The notes under the pieces: generated by a model
What the model saw: the letters and a program-made list of their open reading frames with translations, nothing else
The model's database searches: none
What the model was told of the DNA's origin: nothing
Part shown: positions 57,311-59,417 of the stretch, one piece after another
Numbering within the stretch: position 1 is the stretch's first letter
How the letters are laid out: every line of letters starts with the position of its first letter
From: Granulosicoccus sp.
Lineage (GTDB): Bacteria; Pseudomonadota; Gammaproteobacteria; Granulosicoccales; Granulosicoccaceae
Assembly (NCBI GenBank): GCA_023300375.1
Contig: JALZWO010000091.1
Location: 1 to 59,417, forward strand
Direction: 5' to 3'
DNA length: 59,417 nucleotides
Made by a program: the position numbers and the translations under genes

Positions 57311-57985
57311 ATGAAGTTACAAGTTCTAAGACATTGGGTGGCATACTCAGTTTCTTTGTGTCAGGTCCTGCTGTCCTGTTCGGTATTCCTATCTGTACCT
57401 GTTTACTCTCAAACACTAGATACAGAACCTCCTGAGGTTGGTCTCGATGGTGTTGGTGAAGCCCGTAAAGGTGATTCGCAAGTATTCACAGTATCGGCTA
57501 CTGACGATAGTGAGATTTCTGACCTTACGGTGTTTTTCCGGCAAGGCACAACAGGTGAATTTGAAAGCGCTCAGATGATGCGCATAGGTAACACCGACCT
57601 TTTTACTTACACATTAAGAGCCGAGTCGATAGCCCCCAGTACCGATGTCATTCAATATTATTTTGATGCACGAGACGCCGCTGGAAATCGAACCTTGCAA
57701 GGTTTCTCCTTTGATCCATTGGAGCGAACGCTTATAGATGGTGGTTCAATTCAGGCCGAAAGCAGCCCACCCTCTAGCTCGCAGAGCGACAAGTCAACCT
57801 CGGTGCTCGGTTCCTTGAGTACCACCCAAAAAGTGGTATACGGAGCGGTGGCGCTCGTGGTGGTAGGCGCTTTGATAGCGGTTGCTTCCTCTTCAGGTGG
57901 TGTTTCAGGGGGTGCGGGCAATAACCCCGGTGATGAGTTCACTCCAGTCACCATTGTTAGTGATCCTTTGGTGCCAGGTTTATGA
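57311..57985 (+). CDS. Exported Ig-like protein with C-terminal membrane anchor
   Basis: 224 aa. N-terminal hydrophobic signal (about 12-33, ending VPVYSQ), then a beta-sandwich region (about 38-140) with TEPPEVGLDGVGEARKGD, SATDDSEISDLTVFFR and YYFDARDAAGNRT, as in bacterial Ig-like modules. A Ser-rich linker leads to a second hydrophobic helix (about 177-195, YGAVALVVVGALIAVA) and a short Gly-rich tail. No known family beyond Ig-like. ATG at 57311 (MKLQVLRHW) is preferred over the open frame from 57272, which overlaps the previous gene. Its stop overlaps the next start (ATGA). Confidence 0.72.
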   Translation: MKLQVLRHWVAYSVSLCQVLLSCSVFLSVPVYSQTLDTEPPEVGLDGVGEARKGDSQVFTVSATDDSEISDLTVFFRQGTTGEFESAQMMRIGNTDLFTYTLRAESIAPSTDVIQYYFDARDAAGNRTLQGFSFDPLERTLIDGGSIQAESSPPSSSQSDKSTSVLGSLSTTQKVVYGAVALVVVGALIAVASSSGGVSGGAGNNPGDEFTPVTIVSDPLVPGL

Positions 57986-59417
57986 ATTTTCTATCTCGAA
58001 AAGCGCTCTGCAAGGCGCGAAATCCGCGCACAAGATTTCAGGGTCTAGCAGGAATAGCCTTAGCGGCGCTTGCTTTAAGTGCCTGTGATTCTGGCGTTAA
58101 CTCAGGGCAAATTGATGTCCTAGACGGGAATGCGGGTGTGGCCTTCACAGCGCCATTGTCCATGCTGAGTTCTCGTAACATAGCCAGCTCCAACTTGTTT
58201 CTACGCATTGTCATCGATGGAAATTCCATTGGATCTGTGTCTACCGATATTCAGGCAGATAGCAACGGCGAGTATATCTTTTCAACAAGTTTGCCTTCTA
58301 ACACCCAATTGAGTGTTTCATTGGCCTGGATAGAATTGATTAATGGCGAAGAGCTGTTGTTAGCCACTTCCGAAAAACCCCTGTTTGTTGGATCTGCCGA
58401 CAGCCCTGCGCAGCTGAGTTTCTTGGAGGAGGAGTACAACACATCAATAGATCTTGATCAGGACGGTACATCCAACCTTACCGAGCGCCTTACCGGCGCC
58501 GGAACAGGTTTTAATAACCCCGACGATCCTGTTGAGCGTCCAGTACTTGTCGATCTCAACGTTGAATTTAATTTACCTGAGTTGCTTGAAACTGCTTCGG
58601 ATGATGTTCGCAACAGGATTGTTGCGTTCGGTTTAGTCAATGGCGCAGTCATTAACTTAACGCGTAACGGGGATGTTTGGAACGGCATTACGCAAGTGTT
58701 TAACAACACAGAACCGTTAGTCAGAGTGCAATTTTTCGCAAGCTCTGAAAGAAATATTCTGCTAGCTGACCGCTCACGCAATTTTGAAATTGGCAACGGC
58801 GGCACCTTCGTGTTTGAGGCTGAAGATTACCTAGAAGAAGAGCTGGATGCCCTGAACAACGATAGTGATGAGTTTAATAACGCTGAAGAGATAGTCAACG
58901 AAACTGACCCAGCAGACGAGTTATCCCCTGATTTTGATGGAGATGGACTGTCGTTTGAAGCAGACAATTGTTCAATGGTGTCTAACCCTGATCAGGAAGA
59001 CATAGATGGCGATGGCATCGGTGATGTGTGTGACCCAATCAACGACAACGATACTGACGGCGATGGATTTGACAATGATGTTGATAACTGTCCGACTGTA
59101 GATAATCCTGGTCAGGAAGACATTGATGGAGATGGCGCTGGTGATGCGTGCGATAACTTCAATAACAACGATACCGATGGAGACGGCATTAATAATGTCG
59201 TTGACAACTGTCCAGATAATGCTAATTCCGATCAGTCAGATTTAGATAATGATGGCGTGGGTGATGTATGTGATGCCACACCTAATGGGAATCCGATAGA
59301 GCCAACGCCGGAGCCGACACCAGAGCCAACGCCGGAGCCAACGCCAGAGCCAACGCCAGAGCCAACGCCAGAGCCAACGCCAGAGCCAACGCCAGAGCCA
59401 ACGCCAGAGCCAACGCC
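57982..59417 (+). CDS. Thrombospondin type-3 repeat lipoprotein, truncated by window end
   Basis: Open from ATG 57982 to the last base (478 complete codons, no stop). Signal peptide with lipobox LSAC and Cys35, followed by Asp at +2, which in E. coli would favour inner-membrane retention. About 40-300: a beta-rich domain of no recognised family (FLRIVIDGNSIGSVSTDIQA). About 300-433: Asp/Asn calcium-binding repeats of thrombospondin type-3 style (DGDGIGDVCD, DGDGAGDACD, DNDGVGDVCD with NC..V.NP/Q spacers). From residue 440: EPTP repeats running off the window. The ATGA overlap couples it to the Ig-like gene. Probably calcium-stiffened envelope or surface protein with a Pro-rich spacer; what follows the spacer is outside the window. 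Confidence 0.85.
   Translation, partial: MNFLSRKALCKARNPRTRFQGLAGIALAALALSACDSGVNSGQIDVLDGNAGVAFTAPLSMLSSRNIASSNLFLRIVIDGNSIGSVSTDIQADSNGEYIFSTSLPSNTQLSVSLAWIELINGEELLLATSEKPLFVGSADSPAQLSFLEEEYNTSIDLDQDGTSNLTERLTGAGTGFNNPDDPVERPVLVDLNVEFNLPELLETASDDVRNRIVAFGLVNGAVINLTRNGDVWNGITQVFNNTEPLVRVQFFASSERNILLADRSRNFEIGNGGTFVFEAEDYLEEELDALNNDSDEFNNAEEIVNETDPADELSPDFDGDGLSFEADNCSMVSNPDQEDIDGDGIGDVCDPINDNDTDGDGFDNDVDNCPTVDNPGQEDIDGDGAGDACDNFNNNDTDGDGINNVVDNCPDNANSDQSDLDNDGVGDVCDATPNGNPIEPTPEPTPEPTPEPTPEPTPEPTPEPTPEPTPEPTPEPT
59299..59417 (+). repeat. 12-bp tandem repeat GAGCCAACGCCA at the window end
   Basis: About ten copies of a 12-bp unit encoding EPTP, the last six or so identical, continuing past the window edge. 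The array is in frame within the thrombospondin-repeat lipoprotein and likely varies in length among strains. Confidence 0.9.

Overview
This window looks like a chromosomal segment of a free-living, probably marine gammaproteobacterium. The evidence is gene order: ftsH-folP-glmM-tpiA-secG-tRNA-Leu(GAG), a 14-gene nuo operon, an initiator tRNA, then rimP-nusA-infB-rbfA-truB-rpsO-pnp, a backbone typical of Gammaproteobacteria. Base composition is roughly balanced. No genus can be fixed by eye; relatives of Granulosicoccus or Arenicella are plausible guesses only. TTG and GTG start codons are frequent, even in essential genes.

Layout. 1-5700: ftsH, folP, glmM, tpiA, secG. 5809-5893: tRNA-Leu, followed by a strongly structured intergenic region. 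6304-21057: complete complex I operon nuoA-nuoN. 21204-22481: an amidase on the minus strand. 22573-22649: initiator tRNA-fMet with its own promoter and terminator. 23208-25394: a chemoreceptor. 25419-32151: a complete six-gene ebo cluster (eboB, eboA, eboF, eboC, eboE, eboD), a metabolite-trafficking system of poorly known chemistry. 32604-41860: the translation and RNA-decay block rimP to pnp, with several leader hairpins. 41915-47536: tadA, a GST, two genes of the ligase-associated DNA repair set (pdeM and an Lhr-like helicase) and an alpha/beta hydrolase. 47631-52334: lutABC (lactate oxidation), a HAD phosphatase and a D-amino-acid transaminase. 52386-59417: envelope and secreted proteins, namely an M64 metallopeptidase lipoprotein with a coupled exported partner, a TolA-shaped membrane protein, an Ig-like anchored protein, and a thrombospondin-3-repeat lipoprotein that runs off the window end.

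Most notable points. (1) The ebo cluster together with the chemoreceptor separates the initiator tRNA from rimP, which are neighbours in many relatives (metY-rimP in E. coli). eboF is inverted relative to the other five genes and appears to lack canonical metal ligands of its superfamily; EboC lacks the second Asp-rich motif of UbiA enzymes. (2) The 52-59 kb region holds repeat-rich envelope proteins that I cannot assign to any described system. (3) A dispersed element made of degenerate 20-nt tandem units ending in a palindrome occurs twice, in opposite orientations, and each copy lies between convergent genes. (4) Several RNA leaders (nuoA, rimP, infB, rpsO) carry hairpins or intrinsic terminators in positions suited to attenuation.

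All calls rest on reading the sequence and recalled family knowledge; no database search was run.
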